Assembly (NCBI GenBank): GCA_963969595.1 | Contig: OZ018411.1 | Coordinates: forward strand, 30,701,445-30,765,444 | From: Neckera pumila | Lineage: Eukaryota > Streptophyta > Bryopsida > Hypnales > Neckeraceae | Direction: 5' to 3' | Length of the DNA stretch: 64,000 nucleotides | In this document: piece after piece, positions 1-12,093 of the stretch | How positions within the stretch are numbered: position 1 is the first letter of the stretch | How the letters are laid out: each line of letters starts with the position of its first letter | The notes under the pieces: model-generated | The model's input: only the letters and a program-made list of their open reading frames with translations | Database searches by the model: none | Told to the model about the DNA's origin: nothing | Translations under genes and position numbers: made by a program

Positions 1-626
1 CTTGTATAAAAATGTGTGGAATTTAAAAAAAATCAAATCAAAAAACAAAAATTTAATTTTCATTCCTCAAAAAATTATTAATGGAAGTAGGTACTAAATT
101 GAAGGAAAAACTAAGTTGGTAATAGTTTTAAGATGGACTTGCCGGAAGTACACTAGTCTCAATCACAAGATTATTTTAACAAAAAGACTAAACCTTGTGC
201 AAATCGTTATTTTTTAAATTGCAAAAATTGAATTAAAAAATAGATCCAATATATTATTTTTCCAAAAGGATGCAAGAAAGGATGTGATGATTGCGTACAA
301 GACGAAACGCTCTATAACTTTCACAATACTAGTTCAAATGAAACAAATCAATTTTTACATATATAGACAAAAATATAATCTAAAGAGTTTAAAATTTTAT
401 TTTTTTGTAACCTTTTCTTGCTGCCCAAGCTCAACCACTTTCAGCCTCATGTAACATGACTTTTGTGGCTAGAAACAGATTTAAAAAAAAGTTGTATTTT
501 CATAAAGCTAATATTTTTTCCAATCTTAAAAAAAAGTTCAAAAATCATGCCAAAAATTGAGATTATAAGAATTGTATCAAACCTTCAATTGTCCCACAAG
601 AAGACACCGGGGACTTTATAGATTAT
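1..626 (-). mobile_element. Family A piggyBac-like MITE, cut by window edge
   Basis: Reverse-oriented family A copy whose other end lies outside the window. It carries the family blocks in reverse order: the AAGTAGGTACTAAATTGAAGG block near 80-110, the CTTTCACAATAC region near 318, and the decayed end near 590-626, where TTGTCCCACAAG and GGGGACTTTA match the terminal GTCCC/GGGAC hairpin and TIR. The terminal TTAA has decayed to TTATA. No coding capacity. Confidence 0.7.
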
Positions 627-1559
627 AGAGTCAATCAAAATATTGAATACAATGAATCAAAGTTTTTTGAACAAACATCAATCCTTCCAATAAAAACAAA
701 AAAAATTTGCAAAATTTTAAAAGTAAATTTACCAAGATGTCTACATTGGAATAGACATTCAAAGAATCTTATCATGATTTTTGCAATAATTCTTTTTTGA
801 ATGCTTTTGTTTAGTTGAGAAATTTAAAGAAATTGTTGCACATTTCATAGAGTTTAGTTGAAAAAACAGAATTTAACCTTCAACAATGATCACTTCTAAT
901 GGAAACTACTTTACTCATTAGTACATGAGATCAATTCACCTCTATGACCATTGTGGCTATTAGTTCATGCTCTGTATGAGTTTCAGTTGTTCTACAACAT
1001 GCTTGTTCTCCATAGAAAAGTGACCTATTCCAACGACCATTCTTTTGGGTTAAGGTGGCCTTGTCAAGTCTATATATAGTATGAAAGTCTACAAAGTGAG
1101 CTTCTTTTTTCTTGCATTTTGAAATATGTAAAGTATAATTTTTGGCAGTTTTTTTAGTAAATGGGCATCTTTATAGAGCTAATACAAATGAAAATTTTTA
1201 TTTAAAAAATTTCTCAATTTTGTACAAATCAAAACATCAATATACCTATATTCTTGAAATTTTGCAATTTTTTTGTTCTTCTAGTTAGAGAATTTTCTAT
1301 ATTCTATCTTCTTAGAGTACAATTTTTTTAAAGGTGTATACATTGTCTATTTTTTTTTGTTCTTTAAGAAAAATTATAATTTAAAAGTATCTCTAAAAAA
1401 TAAGAATATTGTGAAAATACAACAAAATCATCATGTGTTTCTTGCAATCACTTGCTAAAAGGAACTATAGCTCTCTAAGAAAGACAAGAAAGGTTTTATG
1501 TTGAGTGAGAGTTGGCTTGCTTTCTAGCATACGGATGTTGCATTCAAGGTATTCTACAA
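627..1559. other. AT-rich intergenic stretch, nothing identified
   Basis: Very AT-rich DNA with homopolymer A and T runs and stop codons in all frames. No gene, RNA or repeat relationship was recognised. Confidence 0.6.
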
Positions 1560-1639
1560 CACCAAACAATAGATGTAGGGCTACAAGCAGAATTAGTATT
1601 TGATAGACTTTGCCATGTGCTATGTGTTCTTAGGCTCAT

Positions 1640-2070
1640 GCCTGTACTTCACCAATGTTCATGGAACCCATTAGAACCTTGCATAAATTGATCCAGACGA
1701 CCCATGTGGGCTGTGCACCATTTAGAGTTTATTGATGCCACATACCAAATGGTTACCTTTTAGCATCAAGGACTAGTTGGAAGATTTGTTATCCATCCAC
1801 AACTGAAATTCATACTAGTATGACAACGTTATACAATAGTTGGATGGATCCTTGTACAGAGTCTTTACAATAGTGTACGCCACAGACATCATATTTAGTG
1901 TCATCCTAAAAAAGCCAATTTGTGGCGTCTTGATGAAGAAGGCATACACATGGAAGTACATTGATAACAGAAGATTCACGTCAGACCCCACAAACAATTT
2001 TGATGACCACTTTTTTCATGGTCCTACATTTGTGTGAACTTATGAGGCCTACATTTTGGAATGTTTGCCA
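1640..2070 (+). repeat. Degraded coding-like repeat, copy 1 (partner 4780-5185)
   Basis: This block and the one at 4780-5185 are divergent copies of one sequence. Both run in the same order through an AACGTTATRCA block, TGGATCCTTGTRCA, a CTTTRYRATAG block, GACATY, and then the segment before GGTCCTACATTTGTGTG or GGCTCCGATATCTGTG. Here a 65-codon frame is open at 1840-2037. In the other copy the matching peptide runs VIEYVVDIVFYIPIVDI and the frame is broken. The pattern suggests a decayed coding sequence, perhaps of a mobile element. I do not recognise the protein. Confidence 0.5.
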
Positions 2071-2219
2071 CCATGGTCTCCTAAATAGGAATTGAGACCC
2101 TCAAAATTTTCAATCTTCAATAGGTATTATTGGTACCAAAGTCTGCGTATCTATATCTATTTTTATATAATAGACACTAAAATAATTGTATAACAAATCT
2201 CAAAAAATGAAGCGACAAT

Positions 2220-3149
2220 TTAATCCCTAAAGTCCCAAGTCCATTTTTTTTTGTCAAAAAACACTCAAAATTGCCATTATTGTTGCATTCATCTAAGAAA
2301 ACAAAACAAAACAAAAATTTAGAATCTAATCGCAGACTTATACTTCACTTGTCTGAGATCATGTGGTAAAAATTTCATAAAGTTTGACTGTATAGATTGG
2401 AAGATATTAGCATTAAAAGTTGAAAAAGAAAGTTTTTTTGAACATTGTCATGCAATTTTAGACGACTTTGACCACCATTTGAGGAAAAATTGTACACTAC
2501 TGACTTTGAATTTAAAAAAATTTATGATAAAAACTTGAGTTGAAAGTCTAGAAAAAAAAATTCAAAAAATACACACTTGATTAGCATCCTTTAAAAAATT
2601 GCTAAGTAGAAGTAGGTCCAAGATTGAGGAAAAAACTAAATCGTTAATAGCTTGAAGATGGAATTAAACCACAACAATTCCAATGGTGAGATTGTTTTAG
2701 CAAGCAAACACAACCTTGTCAAAAAAAGATATAAAAAATTGTGAAAATGGCATTCAGAAATGAATCCTACAAGTGTTTTTTTTAAGAAGATGCTTAGATT
2801 GCCCAAGAAAACACGATTGTCCTTAACTTTCTCTTTATTAGTCCAAATAGAATGAATTAAAGCTTTACATGCAGATAAAAACATGATATCTTAGGAAAAT
2901 ATATTCAAAAATTTAGTTTGGCTTTTTGTAATTTTTTTTGTGTTGCCCGCCAAATTCAATTCTAAGCTTTTGGTAGTATAACTTTTGCTCCCGATCACCA
3001 ATTGAATTAAAACCTATATTCCCATATAGCTAATCAATTTTTCTATCTTATGAGAAAGTTTCAAAAAGTTTCGTAAAAAATCAAGGTCATAAGAACCTAT
3101 CCGAAATCCAATTTGTCCCACAAGGGGACAATTGGACTTTGAAGGTTAA
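2220..3149 (-). mobile_element. Family A piggyBac-like MITE, complete
   Basis: Bounded by TTAATCCCTAAAGTCCCAAG at 2220 and the reversed left end TTGTCCCACAAGGGGACAAT near 3112-3131, closing at TTAA 3146-3149. It is about 930 bp and lies in reverse relative to the copy at 21141. Internal landmarks include AAGTAGAAGTAGGTCCAAGA, CATTTGGAC-type blocks and the decayed core CCCGATCACCAATTGAA. It encodes no protein. Confidence 0.85.
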
Positions 3150-4779
3150 TCCATGGCTTTTGGAATGAAAGCCATGACCAAAAAAATAGTGTCAAGGGAA
3201 GCCAAGGCTATAGCATCTATTGAAGGAGAATAGTAACCTATTTGAAAATTATCCTTTTAGTATAATAAATTTGCTTTAAGGGAGACGGCCAAGCAGGGAA
3301 TATGTACTAATAGGTTCTATAACTAGAATCAAAATATCTTGATTCAAGTTCATTAATCCAACTTGGAATTCCATAGCCAAAAACATTACTACAACAACAT
3401 TGCTAATTTTACTCAAGCTTCACATCAAATTTTGCCATACAATGAACACTCCCATAATTGACACATTCCGGTTTAAACATAAACTATAAACACAATACAC
3501 ATAATAGTTTCTAATTAGGCTTACCGATAACACTTCCAAACTTCAACCAAGTAGATGAAGTACATGCGCATCCCTCACATCACATTCACTTAGCCTACAA
3601 ATGTATCATACTAGTTAATCTAAACTGGTGAGCAAATCACCATTATGATTTGAAAATTCATTTTCACAGTTTGTCCACAATCAACTTCTCACTTGACACT
3701 TGAACTTCTAGCTATGCAACTTCTCTACCATTTACACATCATTATACATCACCGTAAACATCCGATTTGACTTTTATTTGGCACATCTTTGTGCAATTGC
3801 AAATCCAATTCCATTCCATTCCATTCCATTCCATCCTAACTAGAACATAACCACAAATTTAACTTCACTTCCTCGATCACCCTCATGATACTATAGGACT
3901 AACACTCAAACACCACCCAAGCACCAACTTGGAAATCAAGACAAGAACATACAAACACAAACAGTCTAATTAGCTAGACACACTACCAAAAACGCTCAAA
4001 ACAATAGGTGAAGACAAATGAGAACAAACATCCTTTAATATAAAACTCAAATGGACAGCTACCAAATTGGAGAAGACGGCCTAACAACTTCCAACCACCC
4101 AAATTGGAACCTACATACAACCAACCATGACAACTACCACATTTACTTTCAACTCGGCTTTGACATTTGGATCATTTTCAACTAAGACAGATATCCCTGC
4201 AGATGAACTTGGTCATTAAAATCCGAATTGAAATCTACAAATGGTCAATAGAACACCTAATTGGAATATTACTTTAATTTCTTATGAAAACTGAACCTAG
4301 AAATTGAAATCCCAACTTGGTAAAATACCTACAAAACTATCAAATTGGAACACAATAACTAGACAAAGTGCCCAAGTAGAACAAAATACACCAAAACTCC
4401 ACTCAAAATTTACAACTACAACATCAAAGTCCGTTATCTACAACATCTAATAATCTTTGACCTTTCATATATTATTTAACTTTTTTGTACTTATTTTTAT
4501 AAAGTCATTTATCTTCCATTGTCTGCATCATAAAAATTATACAATAAAAAGATTGATGAAGAAGTTCTTAAGGCTATAGAATTGAATTTTTTTGTCAAAT
4601 TGTTGAATTTTTTATGTTTATATAAATTTATAAATAAAATAGATAAATTTTTTGAAAGACTTTCCCTTTTTGTAAGTAGGATTTCTTTAGGGATAGATTA
4701 GACTATAGGGTTTTAGAAGGTTTTCCTTTAGAGCATTTAGTTTGATAGTTGTTTTTTGGTGCCTACCTCACGATCCACA
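3150..4779. other. AC-rich intergenic DNA, no gene seen
   Basis: Unusually A/C-rich sequence on the plus strand, with many CCAAATTGGAAC-like words, giving it a low-complexity look from about 3400 to 4450. All frames are closed. It includes the short ATTCC tract noted separately. No transposon ends were found. Confidence 0.5.
3810..3835 (+). repeat. (ATTCC)n pentanucleotide tract
   Basis: About five units of ATTCC in tandem, following AATCCA. This is a simple microsatellite. Confidence 0.9.
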
Positions 4780-5185
4780 ATTTCCAAATCTAGTTCTTTT
4801 GATTTTGTTCTCTAATGACCATAGACTATGCACCATCTATGACTTATTGACATTGCTCGAGAGATAGATGCCGCATGTGAGGCATTTTCTTCTTGAGGTT
4901 GAGGCCCGATTAGAAGATCTTTTGTTGAGCTATGAAGGTATCTCATACCAATACATCAACGTTATGCATCAACTTGCCATGGATCCTTGTGCAAATTCTT
5001 TGTGATAGAATATGTTGTGGACATTGTGTTCTATATCCCCATTGTAGACATCAATGAATGTTGTCTCCTTAATGAAGGCACATGTACAGAAGTGCCTCGA
5101 TAATGGGAGGTTAATTCTATTTTGGAAGACTAATAACAACAACCATTCGATCTTTTGAGGCTCCGATATCTGTGTGAAAATCTAC
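4780..5185 (+). repeat. Degraded coding-like repeat, copy 2
   Basis: Partner of 1640-2070, in the same orientation and with the same block order, starting near CATAGACTATGCACCATCTA. One frame still reads VIEYVVDIVFYIPIVDI near 4990-5050, a hydrophobic stretch that could have been a membrane segment. Stops and frameshifts follow. Identity unknown. Confidence 0.5.
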
Positions 5186-5464
5186 AAATCACAATCCCTC
5201 TTTCCAAAAACATCATTCATTTGAACCATATCTCTAATATTTCAAACAACAAAAGATTGAAACCTTGAGTGGGTTGTCCCTGGTAGTGTGAAGAGAAGTA
5301 GAGTCCTAGTTTTGGATTACACCTATTGTCATTAGTATCAAAAGTGGTGAGTTTTGGATTATGTGACCCAGTTCACTACTCAGCTCAAGCCATCCTACTA
5401 CTTTTGTCGCATGTCACTGTAGTGCGGGGAGAAGCAATGTCATTCTCCCAATGTTGGACCATAT

Positions 5465-5691
5465 GATTAAATGGAAAACTTGCCTTTTAGATAACAAGCC
5501 CCAATTTTTTTAAACAGATTTTCAATGATGTCAATGTTGACAAAATGACAACCCAATGTTTTTAAGTCAACAAGAATGCCCAACGTAACATCAATGTTTA
5601 CATAAAAACAGTGAGTTGTCAACATAGACATCACCTAAAATCTGTTTTAAAAATTGGGGCTTGTTACCTAAAACGCGGGTTTTTTATAGTG
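5465..5691. mobile_element. CACTA-like hairpin MITE (decayed left end)
   Basis: The right end reads GCGGGTTTTTTATAGTG, the reverse complement of CACTATAAAAAACCCGC. The left arm holds the matching TTTTAGATAACAAGCCCCAA near 5483-5502, mirrored by TTGGGGCTTGTTACCTAAAA near 5654-5673. The two arms pair over most of their length and meet near AAGTCAACAAGAATG. The extreme left end has diverged. It shares its terminal motif with the intact element at 44654-44891. Confidence 0.75.
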
Positions 5692-5760
5692 TGATATTGC
5701 TCTAATATTTCTTTTATTAAATGCAATTGAATTCTCGATTTGTCAATTATATGTAGTTAT

Positions 5761-5938
5761 TTCATTTGTCAATTATATGTAGTTTTCATTCATATATTCT
5801 TGCTAAACCCAAATGATTGACATCCAAATATCTTTTCTATGAAACCTTATATTTCATTTATCAATTATACAACTTTTCATTCATTTGTTCTTGCTAAGCC
5901 CAAATGACATCCAACTATCTTTTCTATAAAACCTTTTG
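5761..5938 (+). repeat. Imperfect tandem duplication, about 90 bp x 2
   Basis: Unit 1 (5761-5850) and unit 2 (5851-5938) both run from TTCATTTRTCAATTATA through TTCTTGCTAARCCCAAATGA to ATCTTTTCTATRAAACC, with small indels. No coding function was seen. Confidence 0.8.
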
Positions 5939-5978
5939 GTGTTATTGCAATGCAATAGATTTAGTTCTAATAGTGTGG

Positions 5979-6921
5979 TTAATCCTTTAAGGGCCAATTG
6001 TCTATTCAACGGACACTTGAAAACTTGGATAGGGTCATACAAAATCAGTTTTTAACGGATGTTCACAAAATTTTGATACAAGATGGGAATATTCACTCCA
6101 AGCTTCATGGAAATTATAAAAATTCCAATTGGATGTCTAGATCAAAAGCTATATTGCTTGAAATTTTTCCCACATAAATTTGAATTGTTTGGGCAATTTG
6201 ACCATCTTTTGTGAAGACCCTGATTGACTTTTAAAATTTTGCATGTATTTAACTAATAAAATATGACATAAAATTGTCCAAAAAATTTTTGGTTCTCAAA
6301 TCATATTCTAAGAGGAATCAAACTTTGTTAGCTATATCGCAGTAGTTTTGAAAAAAATTATTTTCTTTCAACTTCAAGCCCTATTATCTTGCAATCTATA
6401 ATATGCAAAACTTTTAAAGTTTTTGAAATTCTACCCAAATATTCCAAATGTTTGTCTCTAACTTTTATTGTTTGGATTTCAAATGAAAAAATTCCTCATT
6501 GCAAAAGAAATCATCAAAAAATGACTAGGTGTTGTCAATTCATTTGACTACCTTAGCACTGCAAGGTGATTTAGAATAAACTAGACTCCATACTTTTGCT
6601 TTTAAAATTTAAAATGACTGCACCTAATAAGATTTTTAACTCAATGGTAGAAAGATGAAAATTCATGAAGAGCAATAACTTTACTCCAGGAGCGCTCGAA
6701 GTTTGCCAACGCCATTTTATAAGAATGAAATTTTTTTTTCTTACTTCAAACTTCATAATCTTTCAATCCATGCTTTGAAATGAGCTGAAATTTTTCAATA
6801 CATTGTCATTGTAATCTAATACACTTTAATATGGTTGAAGTTAAAAAAATAGTTTTTATTTTCAATTTAAGACAATGTACTAAAAAAATGACAATTTCTC
6901 TTAAAAAACTTTAGGGGTTAA
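5979..6921 (+). mobile_element. Divergent piggyBac-like MITE of family A type
   Basis: The left end is TTAATCCTTTAAGGGCCAATTG with GTCTATTCAACGGAC in place of the usual GTCCC/GGGAC hairpin. The right end is CTTTAGGGGTTAA at 6909-6921. The interior follows the family A layout only loosely, for example CCAATTGGATGTCTAGATCAAAAGC in place of CAATCGGTGCCCGGGAGCAAAAG. An old or separate subfamily is likely. Confidence 0.55.
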
Positions 6922-7010
6922 CCTCTAAATGACACTACGGCCTTTTTTTGAACAATGAATGACAAAGAATCTTTTCAATTGGAATTCTGTACAAACAAAG
7001 AAAATCTTAT
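6918..7010 (+). mobile_element. Family B end fragment
   Basis: TTAACCTCTAAATGACACTACGGCC followed by TTTTTTTGAAC matches the family B start (TTAACCTCTAAATGCCCAAGG, then CCTTTTTTGAGC). It shares its TTAA with the element ending at 6921. The rest of the copy is not recognisable. Confidence 0.45.
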
Positions 7011-7372
7011 ACAACAGTTTGATCTCCAATAAATATTGGGATTTCTTTTAAGAAATGATGTCACACAGTACCAAAAGGAATGATTTCCATGGTCAATAGT
7101 CCAACATTTAACTTCCATCTTTTAGATTCCTTCTCTAAACAAAAGATCTGAGATAAAAAAATCAATAGAGAATGACCTTCCTACATAAAAGATAGAAGTA
7201 CTTATTTACAATAATTTAATCATATAACACTGCTGCAGATACTAAGTGTCCGATGAATGACAAAGAATCTTTGTATGTAGGATAGAGGTGGGATTGTTCA
7301 TCCTTAGAATTTTGTGCAAAAAGGGGAGGCCTTGGACAATAGTTTGACCTCAAATGAGTACTTTTGGTTTTC

Positions 7373-8305
7373 TTAACCTCTAAAAGACTGTTGTCCCTTC
7401 GGGGGACAAACGTGATTTTGGATAAGTACCTACGGGCTGAATTTTTGTCCTGATTTTTTGAAACCTTTTTTGAAGATAGAAGAACTGATAAGCTTTGTGA
7501 AAATATAATTAATTTTTCAATTGATGCCTGAAAACAAAAGTTATGCCCAAATAAGCTCAAAACAAGGGAGAAAAAGCAGCAAAAAAGAATTTGCAAAACA
7601 TTTCATTTTTCATTTTTTCATTTTTATGTTTTCATAGATGAAATTTTTGTCTATCTGGAAAGCTTTGATTCGTTTCATTTGGATTTGATATAAGAAAGTT
7701 ATGGACAATCTTGTTTTTCGGACAACTAGAGCACCTTCTTAAAAAAATAACTTGTAGGATTCATTTATGAATGCAATTTTTTCTATTTTTCAAAAAAAAA
7801 ATTTTACATGGTTTAATTTTCTTTCTAAAACAATCTCAACATGGAGATTAGTGCATTTTAATTCCTTCTAAAAGATATTAATATTTTAGATTTTCCTTCT
7901 ATCTTGTACCTACTTCTACTTAACAATTTTTTTAAGAATGAAAATTAAATTTTTTTGAATTTTTTTGTTTCCTCAACTCTGAACTCAATTCTCCCCTATA
8001 AAGATTTAAAGCTCAAAAATTTGTAGTGCACCAAAATTTAAGTTAAAAATGTTCAAAGTCAAAAATTTTAATCCCGCAATGTGCTGAAAAAACTTGTTTT
8101 TTTTCACTTTAACTGTAGATGTCTTGCAATCTATGTGGTCAAAAATTCTGAAATTTTTTCCACAGATTTTTACATTAGTTAGGTGTAAGATCCTACAATT
8201 AGATGTGCAAAAAAAAATAATTTTCAATTTTTTTTACTCTTTGCTGTAGAAATGGCAATTTTGAGTGTTTTTGGGCAGAATAAAGGCCTGCAGACTGTAT
8301 CTTAA
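7373..8305 (+). mobile_element. Family A piggyBac-like MITE, nearly complete
   Basis: Starts TTAACCTCTAAAAGACTGTTG with hairpin GTCCCTTCGGGGGAC, then ATAAGTACCTACGGGCTGAA. It runs through TTTTCGGACAACTAGAGCA, the CTACTTCTACTTAACAATTT block and AGAAATGGCAATTTTGAGTG. The right end has decayed (GACTGTATCTTAA). Confidence 0.8.
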
Positions 8306-9836
8306 GAAAATAATTTCCATTGAAACCAAATTGTCCTTACAAGGTTAAGCATTTCAAATTGTAAGATATGAAAAAATTCATTGAGAAATTGAGTTCAATC
8401 CATGCAAACATTAAATGACATAAGCATTTTTTTTTCCCCAATAATGAATATTTTATTCAATATAAATGTGGATTTTTCATCTGGACCCATTCTAATCTCC
8501 TCGCCTATTTATGTTAGTTGTGGCACTTCTCCTAGGAGGGAAGAGAGATGAGTGGATGAGAAGGTCCATATAGAGAATCTTTTTCAATGAATACAACATC
8601 CAACTATTGTCAACAATTGGGCACCCTGTAAAGCCATTATAGGGGGTTGTTGCAAAACTTGCAAATAGGTGCTTCTACCTTACATGTCTGAGCTTCATAG
8701 ATAAGAGTCTTACAGGAATAGCAAGAATGAATTCACGTTACTGACATCACTCCAATCACCAATTGCAAACGGTACATTATCATTCCACCATTCTGAGAGG
8801 AGTGTAGCGGTGAAACCATCATGATAAGCACCGGTGAGTCACCCTTCTACTTTCTCGCCTGCATGCCGGGCAATCGCGTTCAAGTACACGAATATCAGCC
8901 ATGATGAGAGCCTCCTGGAAATACCAAATTTAGTGATAATCTATCCATAACAATGTACAACATTCTTATCACAATTCTCTACTCGGCCCTGCTGTATCAA
9001 GTGGGATCCGATTTGAAACTATTACCTGGTGATACTGAATGCTTACAGCTTCTCTACATATAAACAAATTTCACTTCGTTCGTTCCTATCGAAACATGCA
9101 CACATTGTTCACGCATTATCACATTGACCCGCTAAGTACATGAGGTATCACTTTTTCAATTGGAAATTGGTAAAACACAGATACCAAGAAAGTAGCATTT
9201 ATGCGAAGGACAAGTAGCATATATGATGTTCAAATTGCGCACACGAAGCTACTGCCATTGTAAAGCCAACACTTCGTCCCAAAGCTAGCAAAACATTGCT
9301 TTTTCACATTCTAATTTGTAGTTTTATTCTCAAACATACGGCAACAGAATAACGTTGTGGAAAAAAATGAGACCAAGCCCATTGTAATGATCTTTTACAT
9401 TCAAGCTCTGAAATGTACACCAGTAACCATGGGTCCAGTTCCCTTACAAAATACCAATAGAACATGAAATTATCCGAATAAGATAATGCATTTCTATCAT
9501 CCAATCCATTCAGTGCACGGCATGGAGAGGGTTGCCTCAGATTGCACATGAAGGCTAAAAGTTACCTGTCCAATTTCTCAGATGAGAAAAATACGAAATG
9601 GAACCCTGAATTTCAACACTCGAGAAGAAGAATAGCAGAAGGCCAATAGAAATAAAGAGTCTGTTGAGGGTAATTGTACTACCTAAGCCAGATTCATCAT
9701 TCCATACAAATGCCAACAGGAAAGGCATAAAATACATTTCGACTCTGCCGTTGTTACGCAGACAGCATCAAGTCTCAACTGCGGTATCACACACTACACA
9801 AAAAATGTGCTTTACATCATCTCAAGTCTCCCCAAT
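8306..9836 (-). other. OEP16 3' flank / probable 3' UTR region
   Basis: GC content rises from about 8500 toward the OEP16 stop at 9837, as it does on the downstream side of every gene here. This is the likely 3' UTR and downstream flank. The short minus-strand frames at 9304-9549 and 9555-9737 show no recognisable protein and are probably not genes. Confidence 0.45.
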
Positions 9837-10580
9837 CTAGGTGAGGTTGCGCAAGAACTCAGCGGCAGTGGCGATGGCACCACCCGTGATGGCTCCTCGC
9901 ACAACTCGGTCACTCCGGGGGTTGGGCTCCGTCAAAGACAAAGCAACGCCGGTCAGGGCTCCTCCCAACAACGCGTTTTTCTGCAACAGCCAACTCCAAA
10001 GCATATCAGTACCCAGTACTAATTTTCGCCACATGCATCAGATACCAGATCCAAATGGGAACGTCTCATTTGCCAGCTCCACGCACAGTTTCATCACTCG
10101 ATTGATCTAGTTCACAGCTATTGTATCCGCTCAACGGTCTCCAGATGACTGAACATACCCAATCATGCACGCCACGGGCCTCCTGCATGCCGTATGTCAT
10201 GCCGGTGTAAACCCCCGCTACAAGACCCCACTGCACGGCCTCCTTGCCCATGCGCTGGACGGTATTCTCCATTGACTTCTTGTTCGTCTCCTCTGCGCAT
10301 TTCCGAATCCAAAGTCAACAACCCACATCGGCCACAATCTTTCGAAACGAACTGCTCCATATTTAAGTTCAAAGTTTACATAAGCAACAACAAACTAAAA
10401 GGAGAACAAATCACCTTGAAGCAGAAATTTGTACGTGTCCTGAGAAGCTGCATGCAGAGCGCCCACTCCTCCAACCTTGACGAATCCGTCCACAACACGG
10501 TTCAACAGGGGGTGACCCAAGTCGACCAAGACGTCGACGTGGGGTGTGTCAAGGGATGCGTTCACATGAGCCGAGGCCAT
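9837..10580 (-). CDS. OEP16: OEP16, plastid outer envelope pore protein 16
   Basis: Channel of the plastid outer envelope, selective for amino acids and amines, of the PRAT (Tim17/22/23-like) family. Exons on the minus strand are 10580-10415, 10292-10159 and 9980-9837; the introns are 122 and 178 nt with GT-AG ends. Together they give 147 residues, against about 148 for known OEP16-1. Visible landmarks: VDLGHPLLNRVVDGFVKVGG (near residues 19-38), then DTYKFLLQ, GKEAVQWGLVAGVYTGMTYG and RGVHDW. The last exon starts KNALLGGALTG and ends with GGAIATAAEFLRNLT. The glycine-rich helices match the four-helix PRAT fold, and no targeting peptide is expected or seen. The ATG at 10580 fits the family N-terminus. 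A 248-codon open frame on the other strand is only its shadow. The exact paralogue type (16-1 or 16-2) is not decided. Confidence 0.92.
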
Positions 10581-11120
10581 CGTGCAAATCTACAAACCCC
10601 CAACCCCAACTCCTCACTAATTAGTCTCCAAGAAACTCAAACTAAAATTCAAGCGCACAATACAAACACGAAGTACAAGAAGACTCCAAAATCCATCAAG
10701 AAACGCCCACCCCACCTCCTCATTTCCCACACACGAGTTTCCCCATTCCAAACGAAACCGCAATCGGAAACCAGGAATCCGACTCGAACTCACCCCCCTA
10801 CAGACACTCCATCCCCATCCCCTCTACGAATAGCAACAAAGCAGAGCATGCACGTCTCCAAATTGACCCTCCCAAACCCTCGCAGCTGGAAACCTAACGC
10901 CGAAAGAGATTTGAAAGCGTTGTTACAGGAGTTCCAGTGAGCCCACAGAGAAGGCAAAGGCGACGGCTCCCTTACCTGCTGGAACGAAGGGCCGAGAAGA
11001 AGATTGCGCTCGGAGGGCTGGCGATGGAATGCGACGGCGGAAAATGACGACCCAGAGAAACGGATAGAGGGTTCTAAAGGAGGAGCGAGGGCTTGTCTGC
11101 AAGGGATGGCGTGTTCCCAT
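10581..11120 (-). promoter_or_regulatory. OEP16 5' leader with predicted leader intron
   Basis: Upstream of the OEP16 ATG, the minus strand reads TTTGTAG then ATTTGCACGATGG, a good acceptor 9 nt before the start. A donor CAG-GTAAGG lies at 10975. This predicts a 386-nt intron (10975-10590) in the 5' UTR. GC is high from 10900 to 11330, consistent with a promoter/TSS island. The 24-base block shared with the desaturase lies at 10881-10904, about 70 nt inside this intron. No TATA box was assigned. Confidence 0.5.
10881..10904 (-). promoter_or_regulatory. 24-base block shared with the desaturase leader
   Basis: Identical over 24 bases to 27237-27260. The match continues as AGAGAT after one extra A. 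Its core, read on the plus strand, is GGAAACCTAACGCC. It lies in the predicted leader intron of OEP16. Its function is unknown; an intronic enhancer is one possibility. Confidence 0.6.
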
Positions 11121-11385
11121 GTGGCACCCGCTCCGCCTGCCTCGTGCCGCCCGACCATTGCTTCGAGCGCAATCTGGCTCATCCCATAAGAAGGGAGCGT
11201 CCTATCCTCGGGCCCTACCCGGGCTGGTTTCGGGGTCGAGCTCAGAGTTGTATGAGGCCGTTTTGCCCCTCCCCCCCCTCCCCCGTTTTTACCCTGGGGA
11301 AAAGGCAGGAACGTTTTATTTGCTACGCATGAATTTTTTTGCAAATTCTGAGTTCATATTTGCAATCAAAGGTCCCAAATTAGGA

Positions 11386-11638
11386 ACACAAAATAGTGAA
11401 ATTAGGTTGTCCCACACTAATTTTTTCACAGTCCACACTATAGAAATATTCATTGCTTTTGTACAGTGATGCATTCAATTCAGAGCCATGTATATGGCAC
11501 AGATTTGTGCACCACTTCAAGGCTTGGTTTAGAGGGTGGCATGCACCCCCCATGTGGAACAAGCATTGATCCATGAGGTAATTTATCTTAGGTAAGGCAA
11601 CCTAATTGACAAGGCAACTTAATTTCACTATTTGGTAT
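11386..11638. mobile_element. MITE cluster copy 1 (ACACAAAATAGTG ends)
   Basis: Left end ACACAAAATAGTGAAATTAG; right end CTTAATTTCACTATTTGGTAT. The ends are inverted repeats of each other. The interior includes GGTGGCATGCACCCC and CATGTGGAACAAGCA, shared with the next two copies. It is about 250 bp and non-coding. Confidence 0.8.
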
Positions 11639-11851
11639 AGGAGAGGTGTTTAACTATTGAACAAAGATGGCTCAAAATAGGTTGGGTTTTTTTTACATTC
11701 ACCCTGGGCTTTACCTCCGCAAGAGGCTTGTCATACAACTATAAGCTCGATTTGGTTTAGGTCATCGCTCCTTCAGTTGGCCATTCTTGATTAATCCCTC
11801 TAGGATGTTGGCAACCCAAATTGGCATACGATTTTGGATACCAAAAGTTTT

Positions 11852-12093
11852 ACACAAAATAGTGAAATTAGGTTGCCCCATACTACTTTTTTGACATTCA
11901 ATACTATAAAAATATGTACAAAGAATGCAATAATGAAGGAACTATGTGTGTTGTATTGGTTGGTGCATTGCTCATGGTTTGGGTTTAGAGAATTGCATGC
12001 GCCTCCATGTGGACAAGCCAATGGTTCATGAGCTAACTTCTCTCAGCGAAGGCAACCTAATTGTTAAGGCAGCCTAATTTCACTATTATGTGT
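11852..12093. mobile_element. MITE cluster copy 2
   Basis: Left end ACACAAAATAGTGAAATTAG; right end GCCTAATTTCACTATTATGT. The interior shares GGAACTATGTGTGTTGTAT and CATGTGGACAAGCCAATGG with its neighbours. It abuts copy 3 at a GTGTACAC palindrome. Confidence 0.82.

Noticed and set aside
10194..10940. 248-codon plus-strand open frame
   Set aside because: It runs antisense over OEP16 exons, introns and leader, is low-complexity Pro/Thr/Ser rich at its end, and has no family resemblance.
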